Positions 61,908 to 64,000 of a DNA stretch of 64,000 nt are shown piece by piece. The notes beneath the pieces are model-generated. The model saw only the letters and a program-made list of their open reading frames with translations, was not told where the DNA came from and ran no database searches. Within the stretch, counting starts at the first letter, position 1, and every line of letters begins with the position of its first letter. The DNA comes from Flaviflexus huanghaiensis. GTDB lineage: Bacteria > Actinomycetota > Actinomycetes > Actinomycetales > Actinomycetaceae. Location: positions 310,001-374,000 of the forward strand of contig NZ_JACFAK010000001.1 in NCBI RefSeq assembly GCF_014118685.1, in the 5' to 3' direction. The position numbers and the translations under genes are program-made.

Positions 61908-62756
61908 ATGTCTGCAGATATGGTGAAGGAGCCGATCGGGACCGGCTCGAGGGAGCTTGCGACGCGCGCTCGCCTCAATGTCTTGAGAATGTTAGAGGCT
62001 ACGCCTGCGGGCCACGTCGGCGGCGCCATGAGTTGCATTGACGCCGTTGCGGTCCTCTATGACAGCGTCCTCAACGTCGATTCGCAGCGACCCGACGATC
62101 CCGATCGCGACAGGTTCCTCCTGTCGGCTGGACACAAAGCTCTCGCACAGTATGCGGTTCTCGCGGAGCGCGGGTTCTTCGACAAGGAACTGCTCGATAC
62201 CTACGGGAGAGAAAATACCGCCCTCGGTGGCCACCCTGACATGCACAAGCTGCCCGGCATCGAAGGCAACACCGGTGCACTCGGCCATGGTCTCGCCCTC
62301 GGTAGCGGAATGGCGCTCGGACTGAGGCGTCGCAGTAGCGACGCCAAGGTCTACGTCATGCTCGGTGACGGAGAACTCGCCGAAGGTTCCAACTGGGAGG
62401 GGGCCGCGATCGCCGCCCACTATGATCTCGACACGCTGACGGCTCTCGTGGACGTCAATGGCATGCAGATCAGCGGGACCACGGCCGAGGTTATGGACAT
62501 GGAGAATATCGCCGCGAAGTTCGACGCTTTCGGATGGCGCACGGTCGAGGTTGATGGACACAACCACGCGGCGCTGCACGATGCACTCACCGGTGTACCG
62601 AGAGGTGGCGTGCCCACCGCCATCATCATGCGGACAATCAAGGGGGCCGGCCTTCCAGCTATAGAAGGCACGGTGGCCTCCCACTACTGGAAGCCGAACA
62701 GGGACGAGCTCGACGCGGCGATCGCCGCCGTGTCCGAGCACCTGACGGAGCGATAG
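61908..62756 (+). CDS. Transketolase, N-terminal (thiamine-binding) subunit
   Basis: 282 residues from ATG 61908. Family sequences: G-H-V-G-G-A-M-S near the start, G-A-L-G-H-G-L-A-L-G-S-G, and the thiamine diphosphate motif G-D-G-E-L-A-E-G-S-N-W-E-G-A to D-V-N. Forms the active enzyme with the next gene. Split transketolases occur in several specialised sugar pathways, including the AptAB enzyme for apulose 4-phosphate. The ATG at 61908 has AAGGGA upstream; an ATG at 61920 is possible. Confidence 0.9.
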   Translation: MSADMVKEPIGTGSRELATRARLNVLRMLEATPAGHVGGAMSCIDAVAVLYDSVLNVDSQRPDDPDRDRFLLSAGHKALAQYAVLAERGFFDKELLDTYGRENTALGGHPDMHKLPGIEGNTGALGHGLALGSGMALGLRRRSSDAKVYVMLGDGELAEGSNWEGAAIAAHYDLDTLTALVDVNGMQISGTTAEVMDMENIAAKFDAFGWRTVEVDGHNHAALHDALTGVPRGGVPTAIIMRTIKGAGLPAIEGTVASHYWKPNRDELDAAIAAVSEHLTER

Positions 62757-62764
62757 GAGACGTC

Positions 62765-63700
62765 ATGGAGCAACAGACAGTAGATCCGAGGAAGACATTC
62801 GGGGCTGCGATCTCCGCGCTGGCGGAGACGATGAGCGAAGTGGTTGTCCTCTCCACCGACTCAGGCAAGAGCTCAGGCTTCGGAGAGTTCGCAGCATCGA
62901 ATCCCGACCGCTACTTTGAGGTCGGTATTGCCGAACAGGCCGCGACCGGTATCGCCGCCGGACTCGCGACGACAGGGGCAATTCCGGTGCTCTGCGCGAT
63001 CGCACCTTTTGTCACATCGCGCAACTTTGAATTTTTTAGGAACGACGTCGGCTATATGGCCCAGAACGTCAAGATCGTTGGCCGCAACGGCGGCTTCACC
63101 TACTCGGAGCTCGGATCGACACACCACTCGCTAGAGGACTACGCCCTTGTCGGCTCGATCCCGGGAGTTACTGTGCTCGCCCCTAGTGACGCGGGGGAGA
63201 TGAGGGCAGCATGCCGGGCGATGCTGGAGCACGACGGACCTGTCTACATGCGGATCGGCGCCGGACCCATCCCCGAAGGCGATGAACGGGATTTCACAAT
63301 CGGCAAGGGCTACTACGAAAGTCGGGGTGATGACCTTACGGTCATCACGACCGGATACACGACCGTCGTCGTGCGGGAGGCCGTCGCGCAGCTACGTGCA
63401 GGCGGGCTCGACGTCGAGCTCATCTCCATGCCGACCGTCACCCCGCTCGATAACGAGATCGTCCTCGAATCGGCCCGAAAGACGGGCGTGGTCGTCACTG
63501 TCGAGGAGCACTACGAGTTCGGCGGTCTCGGGAGCCGCGTCGCGGACGTGCTCAGCACTGCGGGCGCGGGCCGTCTCCACAAGATCGCTGTCGCCCAAGA
63601 AAACCAACCATCGAGCACCTACGACGATCTCCTTGAGCGAAACGGGCTCGACCGGGGTGGGATCATCGACGCGATCAACAGGATTGCGCAAAAGCGGTAG
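62765..63700 (+). CDS. Transketolase, C-terminal (pyrimidine and C-terminal) subunit
   Basis: 311 residues. Pyrimidine-binding glutamate in Y-F-E-V-G-I-A-E-Q-A-A-T-G-I-A-A-G-L-A, then F-V-T-S-R-N-F-E, followed by the C-terminal transketolase domain. GGAGA precedes the ATG, eight bases after the first subunit's stop; the two must be co-expressed. Together they transfer two-carbon units from a ketose phosphate, linking island products to pentose and triose phosphates. Confidence 0.9.
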   Translation: MEQQTVDPRKTFGAAISALAETMSEVVVLSTDSGKSSGFGEFAASNPDRYFEVGIAEQAATGIAAGLATTGAIPVLCAIAPFVTSRNFEFFRNDVGYMAQNVKIVGRNGGFTYSELGSTHHSLEDYALVGSIPGVTVLAPSDAGEMRAACRAMLEHDGPVYMRIGAGPIPEGDERDFTIGKGYYESRGDDLTVITTGYTTVVVREAVAQLRAGGLDVELISMPTVTPLDNEIVLESARKTGVVVTVEEHYEFGGLGSRVADVLSTAGAGRLHKIAVAQENQPSSTYDDLLERNGLDRGGIIDAINRIAQKR

Positions 63701-63712
63701 TCTAGTGGAATG

Positions 63713-63732
63713 TTGTACGGGACTGCGTACAA
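63713..63732. promoter_or_regulatory. TTGTAC-N8-GTACAA palindrome before the second gntR
   Basis: Perfect 6-bp arms around 8 bp. The right arm overlaps TACAAT (63728-63733), a plausible -10 box, which suggests autorepression of the regulator. The arms contain the TTGTA / TACAA core seen at the other GntR-type sites of the island. Confidence 0.5.
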
Positions 63733-63781
63733 TGCAGAACCTGTGACGACCGGCCCCACACCTGGCTTGGATGAGGACAAG

Positions 63782-64000
63782 ATGAAAGACGTATTGGATC
63801 GAGATTCGGCAGTGCCGCTTTACGCTCAGATAGAGGATGTGCTTCGGCGCATGCTGGAGAGCGGGGAGTGGACAGCAGGTCAGCGCATCCCATCAGAATC
63901 TGACCTCCAAAAGGAATTTGGTGTCTCACGTATGACGGTCCGCGGCGTGCTTAACCTGCTTGCGGATGAAGGTCTTCTCCACAGGGTGCCCGGCAAGGGC
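63782..64000 (+). CDS. GntR-family transcriptional regulator (3' end missing)
   Basis: 73 residues visible, cut by the window edge. Winged-helix domain of GntR type: V-P-L-Y-A-Q-I-E-D-V-L-R-R-M-L, I-P-S-E-S-D-L-Q-K-E-F-G-V-S-R-M-T-V-R-G-V-L and G-L-L-H-R-V-P-G-K-G. It is a clear paralogue of the regulator at 52144. I used ATG 63782 because GAGGA precedes it; an in-frame GTG at 63743, nine bases after the TACAAT box, is the alternative start of a leaderless form. Probably controls the transketolase/RuBisCO-like genes and itself. Confidence 0.85.
   Translation, partial: MKDVLDRDSAVPLYAQIEDVLRRMLESGEWTAGQRIPSESDLQKEFGVSRMTVRGVLNLLADEGLLHRVPGKG

Noticed and set aside
1-64000. CRISPR arrays, insertion sequences, integrases, tRNA or rRNA genes
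   Set aside because: Looked for regular repeats, terminal inverted repeats, transposase-like proteins and tRNA-like folds; none was found, so mobile-element origin of the island is not supported by the sequence.

Overview
The window looks like the chromosome of a fairly GC-rich actinobacterium. The signs are the conserved order ftsH-folE-folP-folBK-DUF3180-PH-PH-DUF2520-panC-panD, a fused FolB-FolK, many GTG/TTG starts and several start codons lying 6-7 nt after a TANNNT box (leaderless-type promoters). An Actinomycetales or Micrococcales member is likely; the genus cannot be fixed from the sequence alone. No tRNA, rRNA, CRISPR array, transposase or integrase was seen.

Housekeeping part (1-20 kb): the 3' end of ftsH, the folate genes, two bacterial PH-domain membrane proteins, a DUF2520 Rossmann protein and panC-panD. 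These are followed by a reverse-strand glpABC operon, lysS, a reverse-strand kup potassium transporter, a zinc alcohol dehydrogenase and a reverse-strand HAD / SMP-30 / P-loop kinase operon.

Catabolic island (20-64 kb, continuing past the right edge): a dense set of sugar and polyol catabolism genes. It holds eight FGGY kinases, separate dhaK and dhaL genes plus a fused DhaK-DhaL kinase, two AraM-type glycerol-1-phosphate dehydrogenase paralogues, two GpsA-type dehydrogenases each directly behind an FGGY kinase, and three zinc alcohol dehydrogenases (a fourth lies at 16.3 kb). It also holds an AraD, another class II aldolase, a 2-hydroxyacid dehydrogenase and a transaldolase. The right-hand part carries enzymes that look like a detour through Calvin-type chemistry: class II FBP-type aldolase, TIM-like isomerase, CbbY-like phosphatase, a RuBisCO-like protein with the KDDE metal motif, and a split transketolase. 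A fused E1 alpha-beta plus E2 of a 2-oxoacid/acetoin dehydrogenase lies beside them. Two DeoR-type and two GntR-type regulators are interspersed.

How the parts may work together (inference): polyols or ketoses of four or five carbons are either oxidised first (zinc dehydrogenases) and then phosphorylated, or phosphorylated first and then oxidised by GpsA-like enzymes. The phosphates then flow through epimerase, aldolase, isomerase, transaldolase and transketolase steps to triose and pentose phosphates. The only plausible transporter in the whole island is an unfamiliar ~10-TM protein at 20328-21347. Repeated CTA[GT]ACAA / CTTGTA elements in three divergent intergenic regions suggest that one GntR regulator controls the right-hand operons.
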